Shown here: positions 10,212-31,768 of the stretch, one piece after another
Numbering within the stretch: the stretch's first letter is position 1
Layout: each line of letters starts with the position of its first letter
From: Mycobacteriaceae bacterium
Lineage (GTDB): Bacteria > Actinomycetota > Actinomycetes > Mycobacteriales > Mycobacteriaceae
Direction of reading: 5' to 3'
Length of the DNA stretch: 41,300 nt
Assembly (NCBI GenBank): GCA_029979305.1
Contig: JAPOHV010000002.1
Location: 1-41,300 of the forward strand
The notes under the pieces: generated by a model
What the model was told of the DNA's origin: nothing
What the model saw: the letters and a program-made list of their open reading frames with translations, nothing else
The model's database searches: none
Position numbers and translations under genes: made by a program

Positions 10212-11929
10212 ATGCTGGAGACCGGAAACTCCATCCCCGCGCTGATCGACAGCAGGGCCGCGGACCAGCCGGACGACCTCGCCTACACCTTCGTCGACTA
10301 CGAGACCGACCCGGCCGGGGTGTCGGAAAGCCTCACCTGGTCGGAACTGCGCGACCGGGTGAACGTGGTCGCCGACAAGCTCGCCAAACTCGGCTCTCCG
10401 GGTGAGCGGGCCGCGATCATCGCCCCGCAGGGCCTGGAGTACGTGATCGGTTTCTTCGGCGCGATCCAGGCCGGCTTCATCGCCGTGCCGCTGTCGGTGC
10501 CGCAGCCGGGCCAGCACGACGCGCGGGTTGCCAGCGCGCTGGGCGACTGCGCCCCGGTGGCCGTGCTGACCACCTCCGCGGTGGCCGACGAGGTGCGCAA
10601 GTACGCCCAGGCGCAGTCCGCGCAGCGCCCCCCGAAGGTGATCGAGGTCGACGCACTGGACTTCGACACCCCGGTGAAACCCGTTGTGGTGGAGTCATAT
10701 CCGAAGATCGCCTACCTGCAATACACCTCCGGCTCGACCCGCCAGCCGGCCGGGGTGGAGATCACCCACCGCAACGCCATCGTCAATGTCGAGCAGTGCT
10801 CCGCCGAATACTTCGAGAACCTCGATCGCGTGCCCGAGGACCTGACCATCGTCTGCTGGGCGCCGCTGTACCACGACATGGGACTGATCCTCGGAGTGTT
10901 CTATCCGCTGGTTACCGGCCGCCCGGGGATCCTGATGAGCCCGGTGGCGTTCATGCAGAAGCCGATTCGATGGATCCAGCAGATGGCCGCCTACCCGAGC
11001 GTGATCACTGCCGGGCCTAACTTCGCCTTCGATGTGGCGCTGCGGCGCTGCTCCGACGCCGACCTCGAGGGAATGGACCTGAGCCGGGTGCTGGTCATGA
11101 TCAACGGCGGCGAGCGCGCCCAGGCCACCACGGTGCGGCGGTTCGCCGAGCGGTTCGGTCCGTACGGCCTTGCCGACTCCACCATGCGCCCGACGCTGGG
11201 GATGGCCGAGGCCGCGGTGTTCGTGGTGACCTCGGCCGGGGGAAAGCCGCCGACCATAGCGCGTTTCGACATGGAGAAACTCGCGGCCGGCCACGCCGAG
11301 GTCTGCGAGGAAGGCGGCACCGAACTGGTGACCGCCGGTCGGCCGCGGACCTGCGAGCTGATCGTCGTCGACCCCGAGACCCTGGTGGAGAAGCCCGCCG
11401 GCGCGGTGGGCGAGCTGTGGATGCGCGGTGAGCAGGTCGGCTCGGGGTACTGGCGTAACCCGGAGTCCACCGAGCGCACCTTCAACGGGCAGCTGGCCGA
11501 CGCCCCGGCCGGCATGTCGGGCGGGCGCTGGCTGCGAACCGGGGACCTCGCGGTGATGTTCGAAGGCGAGGTGTTCATCATCGGCCGGCTCAAGGACCTG
11601 CTCATCGTCGACGGGCGCAACCACTATCCCGACGACATCGAGACCACCGTCGTGGAGCTCACCGGCGGCCGGGTGGCCGCGGTCTCGGTACCCGACGAGG
11701 CCACCGAGCGGCTCATCGTGATCGCCGAGGTCAAGGAGACCGATCCCGAGCGGCTGCGCGCGCTGAAAGAGAAAGTGACAGCGGTGGTTTCGCGCGATCA
11801 CGGTGTCCGGGTGAGCGACGCGATGTTCGTCGCACCGCGGTCGCTGCCGATCACCACGAGCGGCAAGGTGCGCCGCAAGGCGTCGCTGGAGCTTTACCAG
11901 ACGGGCAAGTTGACCCGGTTGGACGATCT

Positions 11930-11933
<4 letters not shown>
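10212..11933 (+). CDS. Fatty acyl-AMP ligase FAAL2
   Basis: Second FadD26-type fatty acyl-AMP ligase, 573 residues, expected to load the N-terminal ACP of PKS2. Motifs: YTSGSTRQPAG (171-181), LYHDMGL (219-225), RFDMEKLAAG (351-360) in the FAAL-specific insertion area, RTGDLA (442-447), a KDLLIVDGRNHYPDDIE block at 461-477 and ITTSGK (547-552). It resembles FAAL1 along its full length but is not a recent copy. Odd point: the A5 motif, SYGLAEAT in FAAL1 and FadD26, reads TLGMAEAA here, with Leu329 for the conserved Tyr and Ala335 for Thr; the key Glu333 is kept. This may alter nucleotide or acyl binding. ATG 10212 has a clear Shine-Dalgarno. The stop overlaps PKS2 (ATGA at 11930). A second FAAL inside a pps operon is not part of the known DIM locus. 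Confidence 0.92.
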
Positions 11934-16678
<4,745 letters not shown>

Positions 16679-16682
16679 CCCC

Positions 16683-19600
16683 ATGACAGCCCCGTCCCCA
16701 GACCGTCGCGCGATCATCACCGAGGCGCTGCGCAAGATCGACGATCTGACTGCACGCCTGGCCATCGCCGAGAAATCCTCCACCGAGCCGATCGCCGTGG
16801 TGGGCATCGGCTGCCGGCTGCCCGGCGGCGTCGGCAACGCCGAGGAGTACTGGACCCTGCTCGACGAGGGGGCCAGCGGTGTCATCAAGGTGCCCGCCGA
16901 CCGCTGGGACGCCGACGCGTACTACTCCGCCGACCACACCGTGCCGGGAACCATCTGCAACACCGTCGGCGGATTCCTGACCTCTTGGCAGCCCGACGAA
17001 TTCGACGCCGAATTCTTCAACATCTCCCCCCGTGAGGCCGCCGCGATCGACCCGCAGCAGCGACTGCTGCTCGAAGTCGCCTGGGAGGCACTGGAAAACG
17101 CCGGCATCAACCCCCAGTCGATCCGCGGCTCGCAGACCGGTGTCTTCATCGGCATGACGACCAACGACTACTACCACTCGGTGGCTTCCAAGCTGCGCCG
17201 CGAGGAGATCGACGCCTACATCCCGTTCGGCAACGCCCCCAACTTCGCCGCCGGCCGGGTCTCCTACTTCCTTGGCGCGCGCGGTCCCGCGGTGGTGCTC
17301 GACACCGCTTGCTCGTCGTCGTTGGTATCCATCCACCTGGCCTGCGAGAGCCTGCGCCGGCGGGAGAGCGACACCGCACTGGCCGCCGGGGTCAACCTGA
17401 TCCTCAGCCCGGAGAACAACATCGGCTGCTCACGGTTCGGCATGCTCTCCCCGGACGGCACCTGCAAGACCTTCGACGCCGACGCCAACGGCTACGTGCG
17501 CAGCGAGGGGTGCGGCGTCGTGGTGCTCAAGCGCCTCGAGGACGCCCAGCGCGACGGTGACCGGGTGGTGGCGGTGATCCGCGGTTCGGCGGTCAACCAG
17601 GACGGCGCCAGCAGCGGCCAGACCGTGCCCAACGGGCCGGCCCAGCAGGCGCTGATGCGCCAGGCCCTGCACGCGGCGCGGCTGGCCCCCTCGGAGGTCG
17701 ACTACATCGAGGCGCACGGCACCGGAACCGGGCTGGGCGACCCGATCGAACTCGACGCGCTGGCCGAGGTCTACGGCGAGCGGGACGGCTCCGCGCCGCT
17801 GGTGCTGGGCTCGGTGAAGACCAACCTCGGCCACCTGGAATCGGCGGCCGGGGTGACCGGTTTCATCAAGGCCGCGCTGAGCGTGTCCCGCGGGCACATT
17901 CCCCGCCAACTGCACTTCACCAAGCTGACCCCGCACGCCGGACCCGGCGCGTCCAAATTCGTCATCGCCGCCCAGCCCCGGGACTGGCCGGCGGTCAACC
18001 GCCCGCGCCGGGCCGCGGTGTCCTCCTTCGGGGTCAGCGGCACCAACGCCCACGTGATCCTCGAGCAGGCCCCGGTGACCGAGGCGGCCGCGGCGGCCGA
18101 GCCGGAGCCGGTCAGCACCCTGGTGGTCAGCGGCCGCACACCCGACCGGATCGCCGCGACCGCCCAGCGGCTGGCCGACTGGCTGGCGGGCGCCGAGGTG
18201 CCGCTGGCCGACGCGGCTCACACCCTCAACCACCACCGGGCCCGCTGGCCGCTTTTCGCCACCGTGGCGGCCGGCGATCGTGCGCAGGCGGTCGAGGGCC
18301 TGCGGGCGGTGGCCGGCGGCTACCCGGCCCCCGGTGTCGTGGCCCCGCACATCGGCCCGTGCCGGCCGGGCACGGTGTTCGTCTACTCCGGCCAGGGTTC
18401 GCAATGGCCGGGCATGGGGCGTCGGCTGCTGGCCGAGGAGCCGGCGTTCGCCGCCGCGGTCGAGGAGCTGGAGCCGGCGTTCGTCGAGCAGGCCGGGTTC
18501 TCGCTGCGGGAGGTGCTGGCCTCCGGTGAGCCGGTGGTCGGTATCGACCGCATCCAGCCCGTGCTGGTGGGCGTGCAGCTGGCGCTGACGGCGCTGTGGC
18601 GCGCCCACGGTGTGCGGCCGGATGCGGTGATCGGCCATTCGATGGGCGAGGTGACCGCGGCGGTGGTGGCCGGGGCGCTGAGCGCGTCCGACGGGCTGAA
18701 AGTCATCGCGACCCGGTCGCGCCTGATGGCCCGGCTGGCCGGGCAGGGCGCCATGGCGGTGCTGGAACTCGACGCTGCCGCCGCCGAGACGCTGCTGGCT
18801 GACTATCCGGATGTCACTGTGGCAGTGGAGGCTTCGCCGCGGCAGGTCGTCATCGCCGGGCCGCCCGATCAGGTGGACGCGGTGATCGCCGTGGTGGCCG
18901 CCCGGGATCGGCTGGCCCGTCGCGTCGAGGTGGACGTGGCCTCGCATCACGCGATCATCGATCCGATCCTGGCGGACCTGAAGGCCGAACTGGCCGGCCT
19001 GAACCCGCAGCCGCCGAGCCTGCCGGTGTTCGTCACCACCGGTGGGCGGGAGCGCAGCGACTCGTTCGATGCCGAGCACTGGGTGGCCAACCTGCGCAAC
19101 CCGGTGAAGTTCACCCAGGCGGTGGCCGCGGCCGGCGCCGAACACGGCACCTTCATCGAAGTCAGCCCGCATCCGGTGCTCAGCTACGCCATCGACCAGA
19201 GCCTCGAGGGCGTCCATCACCACACCCTGGGCACGTTGCAGCGCGATACCAACGACACCTTCACCTTCCGGACCAACCTCAACGCCACCCACACCGTCCG
19301 GCCGCCGGAATTGCCGCACCCGCCGGAGCCCCGCCCGGTGCTGCCGGCCACGCCGTGGCACCACACCCGGCACTGGCTCAACGTCACCGCCTCTGGCCCG
19401 GATACGTTGCAGGGCAACGCTATTCGCCCAGCGGCCTCCGGTGCCGCGGGATCCGAATGGTTCCACGCGCTGGCCTGGCCGGTCCGCGAGTTGCCCGCTG
19501 CCGCGGTCGCGGGCCGCTGGCTGGTGCTGGCAGAGGCCGGGGCGGGCGACGAGCTCGCGTCCCAGCTGGGGCCCGACTCGCGGGCGATGGACGCGGCGGT

Positions 19601-22010
19601 GCTCGACGACGGCGGCGACGAGGCGGCGTTACGGAAGGCTCTCACCGGCGCCGGCCACGTGGTCTACGCGCCGGCGGTCAACCACCGCGTCGACGCCGCG
19701 GCGGGCTACCGACTGTTCCACGCCGCCCGCCGGCTGCTGACCGTGCTGGCGGCCATGCCCGAGCCGCCCAGGCTGGTGCTGCTGACCCGCAACGCCCAGC
19801 CCATCGAGGACGGCGATCGCGCCGACCCGGCGCACGGTGTGCTGTGGGGCATGGGCCGGACCATCCGGCTGGAGCACCCTGAACTGTGGGCCGGCCTGGT
19901 CGACGTCGATGAGTCCGCCCCGGCCGAGCTCGTCGCCCGAATCCTGGCAGCCGAGGCCGCCGACACCGGCCGCGACGACCAGGCGGTCTACCGCCGCGGA
20001 GAGCGGCATGTGCCGCGACTGGAACGTCGGGACCCGCCGGCGGTGGCGCTGACCCACCTCGAGCCCAACACCAGCCACCTGGTGATCGGAGCCACCGGCA
20101 ACGTCGGTCCCTACCTGGTCCGCCAGCTCGCCGAGATGGGCGCGGCGACCATCGTCGCGGCGTCCCGCAGCGGCGGCACGCTTCCCGAACTGGAGGCCGA
20201 ACTCGAGGCCGCCGGCACCACGCTGGTCACCGTCGCCGCCGACGCCGCCGACCCGGTCGCCATGACGGCGCTGTTCGCCCGGTTCGGCGACGACCTGCCG
20301 CCGCTGGAGGGGATCTACCTGGCGGCACTTGCCGGTAGCGAGGTGCTGCTCACCGAGATGACCGACGCCGACGTCACCGCCATGTTCCGTCCCAAACTGG
20401 ATGCCGCAGAGGTGCTGCACCGGCTCACGCTGACCACCCCGGTGAAGCGTTTCGTGCTGTTCTCCTCGATCACCGGGATCCTCGGGTCGCGGTTCCTCGG
20501 CCATTACACCGCCGCCAACGTGTTCCTGGACACGCTGGCCTACGCCCGCCGGGCGCTGGGCCTGGCCGCGACGGTCGTCGACTGGGGCCTATGGAAGTCC
20601 TGGGCCGACGCCCAGCCGTCGACCAAGTCGGCCGGCCTGACGCCGATGCCCAACGAGACCGCCATCGCGATGATGCCGGCGGTGCTCAGCCCCGACGCGG
20701 GGGCCCGGTGCGTGGTGGCCGGCGCCGACTGGCCCGCCCTGACCGAGGCCTACCAGATGCGTGCCCCGCTCCCGGTGGTGGATCACCTGTTGCCCGGCGG
20801 CGACACCGCCGGGATCGACGGCTTGCCCGCCCCGGCGTCCGGCACCCTGCTCGGTGAACCGGTCGACGGCGCCGCGAGGCGAACCTGGCGGGCGGCGCTG
20901 CTGCCCGACGCACGGCCCTATCCGGGCGGGCACCGGGTGCGCGGGGTGGACGTGGTGCCGGTTTCGGTTCTGCTGCAGACACTTTCAGCCGCCGCCGATG
21001 GGGCGATTCTCGGCGATGTGCGCTTCGAATACCCGGTGGTCGCCGAGCAGCCGCGGATCATCCATGTCGTCGCCGACGGCGACGGGGTGACGCTGTACTC
21101 CAGCGCCGGACCGGACACCCCCGCCGATCGCTGGATCCGGCACTGCAGCGCCCGGATCGTGCCCGATCTGCCCGGGCCGGCCCCGGCCGAGGACGGCACC
21201 CCGGACTTCGCCTGGGACCCGGCCGCGATCACCGAGTTGCAGACCAAGTCCGGGGTCGACGGCCAGCCGTTCCCGTGGTCGGTCCGGAACTGCGAGCCGA
21301 TCTCCGGCGGGCTGCGGGCGTCGGTCACCGTCCCCGACGCGTCGGCCCCGGCACTGCTGGACGCCGCCGTGCACGTGGCCCGGCTGCTGGACGGCTCGGA
21401 GTCGCTGATGCTGCCGGCCGCCGTCGAGGTGCTCGCGACCGGGGCGCCCGCGGCCGAGGTCGTCGTCGAGGTGCTCCGACGGGCCGGCTGCGGAGACGAT
21501 CTGGTGGCCGATGCCCGGGTGCGGGCGCCGGATGGCGGCACCTGCCTCGACGTGCGCGGACTCCGATACGCTCTCGTGGACTCGGCCCCGGCTCTGGCCG
21601 ATGCCGGCCCGTCGTCCGTGCCGGTCGATGTGCCGGCCTGGTCGACGATGACCGCCGACGAGATCCTCGGCGAACTTCGGGTCAGGCTGCGGGCGATCCT
21701 GGCCCGCGAACTGGGGATGCCGGAGGCCGCGGTGGACTACGACCGGCCGTTCCCCGAGCTGGGACTGGACTCGATGATGGCGATGACCCTGCTGCGAGAC
21801 GCCAAGCAGTTGGTGCAGCGGGAACTGTCGTCGACGATGTTGTGGAACCACCCTACGGTCAGCTCCTTCGCGGAGCATGTGGCAAGCCTGTTGACCCCTG
21901 CGGCGGCGCCGCCGGCCGAGGAACCCGCCGCGCAGGTCGCGGACGACTCGGTGAGCGTGCTGGACGCGCTGTTCGACAGCATCGAAAGCAGTGAGGGCCC
22001 AATCCGATGA
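16683..22010 (+). CDS. PKS3: chimeric PKS with order KS-AT-KR-DH-ACP
   Basis: Type I PKS, 1775 residues, one extension module. Domains: N-terminal coiled-coil docking segment 1-33 ([20 protein letters not shown], as in PpsC); KS 35-460 (Cys210, His345, His384); AT 563-850 (Ser653 in GHSMGE, VASH 752-755); KR with structural half 925-1370 (GATGNVG, Tyr1275, Asn1279, intact); DH-like 1380-1635 (His1417 in HxxxGxxxxP, DxxxH at 1560-1564, intact); ACP 1655-1735 (Ser1697 in GLDSM); tail [16 protein letters not shown] before DH reverses the normal order AT-DH-KR. The parts look like PpsC (front), PpsB (KR) and PpsA (DH, ACP, tail), so recombination is the simplest origin. If the DH works, the product is an enoyl chain; if not, a beta-hydroxy chain. 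The start overlaps nothing, but the stop overlaps PKS4 (ATGA). The reading frame is continuous, with no sign of frameshift. Confidence 0.92.
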   Translation: MTAPSPDRRAIITEALRKIDDLTARLAIAEKSSTEPIAVVGIGCRLPGGVGNAEEYWTLLDEGASGVIKVPADRWDADAYYSADHTVPGTICNTVGGFLTSWQPDEFDAEFFNISPREAAAIDPQQRLLLEVAWEALENAGINPQSIRGSQTGVFIGMTTNDYYHSVASKLRREEIDAYIPFGNAPNFAAGRVSYFLGARGPAVVLDTACSSSLVSIHLACESLRRRESDTALAAGVNLILSPENNIGCSRFGMLSPDGTCKTFDADANGYVRSEGCGVVVLKRLEDAQRDGDRVVAVIRGSAVNQDGASSGQTVPNGPAQQALMRQALHAARLAPSEVDYIEAHGTGTGLGDPIELDALAEVYGERDGSAPLVLGSVKTNLGHLESAAGVTGFIKAALSVSRGHIPRQLHFTKLTPHAGPGASKFVIAAQPRDWPAVNRPRRAAVSSFGVSGTNAHVILEQAPVTEAAAAAEPEPVSTLVVSGRTPDRIAATAQRLADWLAGAEVPLADAAHTLNHHRARWPLFATVAAGDRAQAVEGLRAVAGGYPAPGVVAPHIGPCRPGTVFVYSGQGSQWPGMGRRLLAEEPAFAAAVEELEPAFVEQAGFSLREVLASGEPVVGIDRIQPVLVGVQLALTALWRAHGVRPDAVIGHSMGEVTAAVVAGALSASDGLKVIATRSRLMARLAGQGAMAVLELDAAAAETLLADYPDVTVAVEASPRQVVIAGPPDQVDAVIAVVAARDRLARRVEVDVASHHAIIDPILADLKAELAGLNPQPPSLPVFVTTGGRERSDSFDAEHWVANLRNPVKFTQAVAAAGAEHGTFIEVSPHPVLSYAIDQSLEGVHHHTLGTLQRDTNDTFTFRTNLNATHTVRPPELPHPPEPRPVLPATPWHHTRHWLNVTASGPDTLQGNAIRPAASGAAGSEWFHALAWPVRELPAAAVAGRWLVLAEAGAGDELASQLGPDSRAMDAAVLDDGGDEAALRKALTGAGHVVYAPAVNHRVDAAAGYRLFHAARRLLTVLAAMPEPPRLVLLTRNAQPIEDGDRADPAHGVLWGMGRTIRLEHPELWAGLVDVDESAPAELVARILAAEAADTGRDDQAVYRRGERHVPRLERRDPPAVALTHLEPNTSHLVIGATGNVGPYLVRQLAEMGAATIVAASRSGGTLPELEAELEAAGTTLVTVAADAADPVAMTALFARFGDDLPPLEGIYLAALAGSEVLLTEMTDADVTAMFRPKLDAAEVLHRLTLTTPVKRFVLFSSITGILGSRFLGHYTAANVFLDTLAYARRALGLAATVVDWGLWKSWADAQPSTKSAGLTPMPNETAIAMMPAVLSPDAGARCVVAGADWPALTEAYQMRAPLPVVDHLLPGGDTAGIDGLPAPASGTLLGEPVDGAARRTWRAALLPDARPYPGGHRVRGVDVVPVSVLLQTLSAAADGAILGDVRFEYPVVAEQPRIIHVVADGDGVTLYSSAGPDTPADRWIRHCSARIVPDLPGPAPAEDGTPDFAWDPAAITELQTKSGVDGQPFPWSVRNCEPISGGLRASVTVPDASAPALLDAAVHVARLLDGSESLMLPAAVEVLATGAPAAEVVVEVLRRAGCGDDLVADARVRAPDGGTCLDVRGLRYALVDSAPALADAGPSSVPVDVPAWSTMTADEILGELRVRLRAILARELGMPEAAVDYDRPFPELGLDSMMAMTLLRDAKQLVQRELSSTMLWNHPTVSSFAEHVASLLTPAAAPPAEEPAAQVADDSVSVLDALFDSIESSEGPIR
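18834..19057 (+). repeat. AT-domain block nearly identical to 7079-7302
   Basis: PKS3 copy of the 224-bp AT block shared with PKS1 (5 mismatches counted by eye). It covers the VASH specificity segment, so both ATs should choose the same extender. Confidence 0.85.
20820..21587 (+). other. Dehydratase-like domain placed after the KR in PKS3
   Basis: Residues 1380-1635 of PKS3. The segment begins with SGTLLGEP, has [10 protein letters not shown] with His1417 (codon 20931-20933) and DAAVH at 1560-1564. It matches by eye the DH-like region found before the KR in PKS1, but here it follows a complete KR and leads straight into the ACP. Confidence 0.75.
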
Positions 22011-25000
22011 AGACGACTTTCGACCGCATCTCGGCGATGACGGCCGAGCAGCGCTCGGCACTGTCCGAACAGTTCGACAAGGCCTCCCGGATCAGCAGCG
22101 CCGAACCGATCGCGGTCGTCGGCATCGGCTGCCGGTTCCCCGGCGGGGTCACCGGCCCGGAGGCCTACTGGGAGTTTCTGGAGAACGGCACCGACGCGAT
22201 CACCGTGACACCGTCGGACCGCTGGGACGCCGAAGCGCTGTACGACCCCGACCCGATGGCGCCGGGCCGGATGCCCACCAAGTGGGGCGCCTACCTGCCC
22301 GACATCGCCGGCTTCGACGCCGATTTCTTCGGCATCTCCCCGCGCGAGGCGGTCGCGATGGACCCCCAGCAGCGGCTGGCCCTCGAGGTGGCCTGGGAGG
22401 CGCTGGAGAACGCCGGACTGCGTCCCGATCAGCTCGGTGAGACCCGGGCCGCGGTCATGCTGGGCGTGTACTACACCGAGTACCAGAGCATCGCGGCCGG
22501 CAACCCCGACACCATCGACGCCTACTCCGCCACCGGCAACGCGCACAGCGTCACCGTCGGACGGATCGCCTACCTGCTCGGTCTGCGCGGCCCGGCGGTC
22601 GCCGTGGACACTGCGTGCTCGTCATCGCTGGTCTCGGTTCACCTGGCCTGCCAGAGCCTGCGGATGCGGGAGAGCGACCTGGCTCTGGCCGGTGGCGTCA
22701 ACCTGAGCCTGCGCCCGGAAACTCAACTGGCGCTTGGCAAATGGGGAATGCTCTCGCCGCGGGGCAAGTGCAACTCGTTCGACTCCGGCGCCGACGGGTT
22801 CGTCCGCGGCGAGGGCGCCGGCATGGTGGTGCTCAAGCGGCTCACCGACGCGGTGCGCGACGGCGACCGGGTGCTGGCGGTGGTGCGCGGGTCGGCGGTC
22901 AACCAGGACGGCCGCTCCAACGGGCTCACCGCGCCCAACGCGCCGGCCCAGCGCGACGTGATGGTCCGGGCACTGCGCTCGGCCGACGTGACGGCGGCCT
23001 CGGTGAACTTCGTCGAGACCCACGGAACCGGCACCCCGCTGGGTGACCCGATCGAATTCGACGCTCTGGCAGAGGTTTACGGTCGCGGCGAAGCACCGTG
23101 CGCGCTCGGTGCGGTGAAGACCAACTTCGGTCATCTGGAAGCCGCGGCCGGCGTGGCCGGCCTGATCAAGGCCGTCCTTGCGCTGCGGCATTCCCGCATC
23201 CCGCCGAACCTCAACTTCGAGAAGTGGAACCCGGCGATCGACCCGTCGGCCACCCGGCTGTTCGTCCCGGTCGCCTCGCAGCAGTGGCCGACGCAGGACG
23301 GACCGCGCCGGGCCGCGGTGTCGTCGTTCGGCATGGGCGGCACCAATGCCCACGTGGTCCTCGAGCAGGGCCCCACTCCGCACCCGCGGCAGACCGGCAC
23401 TCCGGCGGTGACCACCCTGGTGATCTCCGGCAAGACCCCGCAGCGGGTCACCGCGGCCGCCGGCGCGTTGGCGGACTGGCTGGCCGGTCCCGGCGGGACC
23501 GTGCCGCTCGGCGATGTCGCCGCCACCCTCAACCACCGCAGCCGGTTCGGCACCGTCGCCACCGTGTCGGCGCGCAGCGCCGCCGAGGCGGTCACCGGCC
23601 TGCGCGCGCTGGCCGCCGGCCAGCCCGCCCCCGGGGTGGTCGCCGCCCATCCGTCCGCAGCCGGCCCCGGCGTGGTGTTCGTCTACTCCGGGCAGGGCGC
23701 GCAGTGGGCCGGCATGGGCCGTCAGCTGCTGTCCGACGAGCCGGCCTTCGCCGCCGCGATCGACGCGCTCGAGCCGGTCTTCGTCGACAAGGCCGGATTC
23801 TCGCTTCGCGGTGTGCTGGAGGCGGGGGAGGCCGTCACCGGGATAGCCCGGATCCAGCCGGTGCTGGTCGGCATCCAGCTGGCGCTGACCGAGCTGTGGC
23901 GGTCCTACGGGGTGGCTCACGACGCGGTGATCGGACACTCGATGGGCGAGGTGACCGCCGCTGTGGTGGCCGGTGCGCTGACGCCCGCCGAGGGGCTCGA
24001 CGTGATCGCCACGCGCTCTCGGCTGATGTCGCGGCTGTCCGGTCAGGGCGCGATGGCGCTGCTGGAACTCGACGCCGCGGCCGCCGAGCGGCTGATCGCC
24101 GACCACCCCGAGGTCTCGGTTGCGGTGTACGCCTCGCCGACGCAGTCGGTGATCGCCGGGCCGCCCGAGAAGGTCGACGAACTGATCGAGAAGGTCGCCG
24201 CCCAGGGCCTGCTGGCCCGCCGCGTCGAGGTGGACGTCGCCTCGCATCACGCCACGATCGACCCGATCCTGCCGGAACTGCGCGAGGCGCTGGCCTACCT
24301 GAACCCGGCCGGCCCGACCGTCCCGGTGATCAACACCGCCGAATGTCCAGGCGGCACAACGATGTTCGGCGCCGACTACTGGGTGGCCAACCTGCGCAAC
24401 CCGGTCCGGTTCAGCCGTGCCGTGCAGCAGGCGGCCGCCGACAACGCAACCTTCATCGAGATCAGCCCGCACCCGCTGCTGACCCACGCGATCAGCGAGA
24501 CCGCCGGCGACGCCAGGGTTTCGGGCACGGTCTACCGCGACCAGCCGGAGACGCTGACCTTCCACACCCAGCTGGCACTGGTGCGCCCGCCGGTCGCCGC
24601 CGCGCCGGTCGGCCAGCGCGACGTGCTGGTCGACCTGCCGCCGACGCCGTGGCTGCACACCGACTACTGGATGCAGACCGTGCTGACCGGTCTGGAGTTC
24701 ACCGGGTCACACCCGCTGCTGGGCATGCACGTCGAGCTGCCGGCCGGCGGCGCCCACGTCTGGCAGTCCGACGTCGGCACCGTGGCCAACCCGTGGCTGG
24801 AGGACCACAAGGTGCACGGCCAGCCGGTGATGCCCGGCGCCGGATTCGCCGAGATCGCCCTGACCGCCGGCTGCGAGGCGCTGGGCCTGGCACCCGCCGA
24901 CGTCGAGGTGAGCCGGCTTGAGGTCGAGAAGATGCTGCCGCTGGACGGTCACACCAGGCTGACCACCCAACTGGTGCCGGAGGAGGACGGCACCGCCCGG

Positions 25001-27372
25001 GTGGAGATCCACTCCCGGGCTGCGGGCGGGCAATGGAGCCGCCACGCAGTCGCGCGGGTGGCGGCCGTTCCGGCCGGCACGCAGCCGCCGGCCGCGCCCG
25101 CCGCCGTGGCGGGCGGGGAGGGCGACACCGCGGTGGCGCCCGGCGACTTCTACACCGGCCTGCGCCGCACCGGTGCCTTCCACGGCCGCGCGTTCGCCGG
25201 GCTGACCCGGATCGTGCGCACCGCCGCCGGTCCGACCGACACCGAGATCGTCATGCCCGACGAGGCGCCCCCGTACCGCGGTGCGGTGCTCCACCCGGTG
25301 ATGCTCGACTCGGCGCTGCAGGGCCTGGCTGCCGCGATGCCCGCCGAGATCCTTTCCGACTCGACCGATGTCACCTATCTGCCGGTGGCCATGGAGTCGA
25401 TCCGGGTGTTCGGCCCGATCGGCCGGCGTGCCCGCTGCCGGGCGGAGCTGGTCAGCATCGCCGAGGGCGGCGGCGACGCGGTGGGCCGGGTGACCCTGAC
25501 CGACGAGGCGGGCACCCCCCTCGCGCAGGTCAGCGGCGTGTACCTGCGACGCATCCAGCGCCGCACCGTGCCACTGCCGTTGTCCCGCAAGCTTTTCGGC
25601 ACCGTCTGGGAGCCGACGCCGTCGCCGGCCGGTGATGACCCGACCGGAAGCTGGCTGGTGCTGACCGACGGCGCCGAGGCCGCGGCGGCCGCCGAGGACT
25701 TCGTCGCCGGATTCCGCTCGCCGGCCCGCCGGGTCGTCACCGCCGACCTGCACGACGAGTCGGCGATCCAGGTGGCCTTCGCCGCCGCCGCCGACGACCC
25801 CGCCCTGCCGCCCGCCGGTGTGATCGCCTTCCTGGGGAACCGGCCTTTCGACGCCGGCGACGCCGAGGCGCTGACGCACACCCGCGACGTGCTCTGGTCG
25901 GTCACCGCGGCGGTCCGTGCGATCACCACCGGCTGGCACGGCCGTGCTCCGCGACTGTGGCTGGTCAGCCACGGCGGTCTGGTGGTTGCCGACGGCGAGT
26001 CCGGCAACCCCGGGATCGGGGCGCTGCGGGGCGCGGTCCGGACGCTGGCCTACGAGCATCCGGGCCTGCAGACCACCCTGGTCGACCTCGACGACACCGC
26101 GGCGCTGGCCCGCGAGCTGGCTGCGCCGGGCCCCGACGACACCATCGCGTGGCGGGCCGGCCGGCGATTCGTCGAACGGCTGTCCCGCGCCCAGTTGCCC
26201 GAGCAGGCCCGCACCCCGGTGGTCAGGTCCGATGGCGCCTACATCGTCACCGGCGGCCTGGGCGGCATCGGCCTGGCCGTGGCCCGCTGGCTGGCCGACA
26301 GCGGAGCCGCCCGCGTCGTGCTCAACGGGCGCAGCGCACCCTCGGAGGCCGCCGAGGCCGTCCTGGCGGAACTGCGCGGGCGCACCGAGGTCGTCGTCGA
26401 ACTCGGCGATCTGGCCGCGCCCGGGGTGGCCGAACGGCTGGTCACCGCCGCCGGGCACGCCGGCCGGGCGCTGCGGGGCGTGGTCCATTCCGCCGCCGTC
26501 CTCGACGACCAGCTGGTGGCCGGACTGACCCGGGAGAGCCTGGATGCCATCTGGGCGCCCAAGGCCACCGGCGCGCTGCGGCTCCACCAGGCCCTTGGCG
26601 GCGTTGAGCTGGACTGGTGGGCCGGGTTCTCCTCGATGGCCGCCCTGCTCGGCTCGCCGGGACAGCTCGCCTACGGCTGCGCCAACGCCTGGCTGGACGC
26701 GCTGGCGCAGTGGCGCCGTGCCAACGGAATGCCGGCCACCGCGATCAACTGGGGCCAGTGGGCCGATATCGGCCTGGCCAGCACGCTGAGCTTCAGCGTG
26801 CTCGACCCGATGTCGCCCGACGAAGGCCTGGAGGCGCTGGAAGGTGTGCTGGCCGGCGACTTCACCAGGGTCGGCGTGGCCCGGCTGCGGCTGGACCGCG
26901 CCGTCGAGGTGTTCCCGGAGATCCGCGAACTGGGTTACTTCGCCGGGATGGCCGGTGAGGTCGACATCGAGGTGGCCGACGACGACTGGGCCGGCCCCGA
27001 CGCGCTGCGCGGCCTGGACGCCGAGGAGGTGGAGCGGATCGTCACCGCCCGGTTGCGCCGGCGGATCTCCGCGGTGATGGGATTCTCCGCCGAGAGCGCC
27101 ATCGAGACCGACCAGCCGCTGACCGAACTGGGAATGGACTCGCTGATGGCGGTGCGGATGCGCAACACGGTGCGGGCCGATTTTGGCGTCGAGCCGCCGG
27201 TGGCGCTTATCCTGCAAGGCGCCACCATGGCCGACCTGGCCGTCGACCTGATCCGCCAGCTCGGTCTCGCCGAGGACACCGCCGAACGCCCCAGTGCCGT
27301 TCGGGATCGTGCACAACAACGTGCCGCCGCCCGCCAGCAGGCCGCGGCACGCCGAAAGGTTAGACAACGCCC

Positions 27373-27376
<4 letters not shown>
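22007..27376 (+). CDS. ppsD: PKS4: PpsD-like PKS, KS-AT-DH-KR-ACP
   Basis: Type I PKS, 1789 residues. Domains: docking helices 1-32 (FDRISAMTAEQRSALSEQFD, like the PpsB N-terminus); KS 34-455 (Cys204, His339, His376); AT 556-840 (Ser645, VASH 744-747); DH 900-1180 (H934xxxG938xxxxP943 in HKVHGQPVMP, Asp1101 and Gln1105 in DSALQ); KR 1195-1600 (TGGLGGIG, LDD at 1499-1501, Tyr1556, Asn1560); ACP 1675-1750 (Ser1712); basic tail rich in Arg/Ala. From the DH onward it resembles PpsD closely, including the ending after LILQGAT. No ER is present; PpsD relies on the trans-acting enoyl reductase Rv2953 in M. tuberculosis, and no such gene is in this window. Product: enoyl chain, or saturated if an ER acts in trans. 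The symbol reflects the catalytic part; the N-terminal docking segment is PpsB-type, a likely module swap. The stop overlaps PKS5 (GTGA). Confidence 0.92.
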
Positions 27377-31758
<4,382 letters not shown>

Positions 31759-31768
31759 GAGACGCAGG

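Noticed and set aside
16683-22010. Frameshift or assembly join as the cause of the KR-DH order in PKS3
   Set aside because: The reading frame is uninterrupted and every domain boundary is in frame; an assembly chimera cannot be fully excluded but nothing in the sequence shows it.
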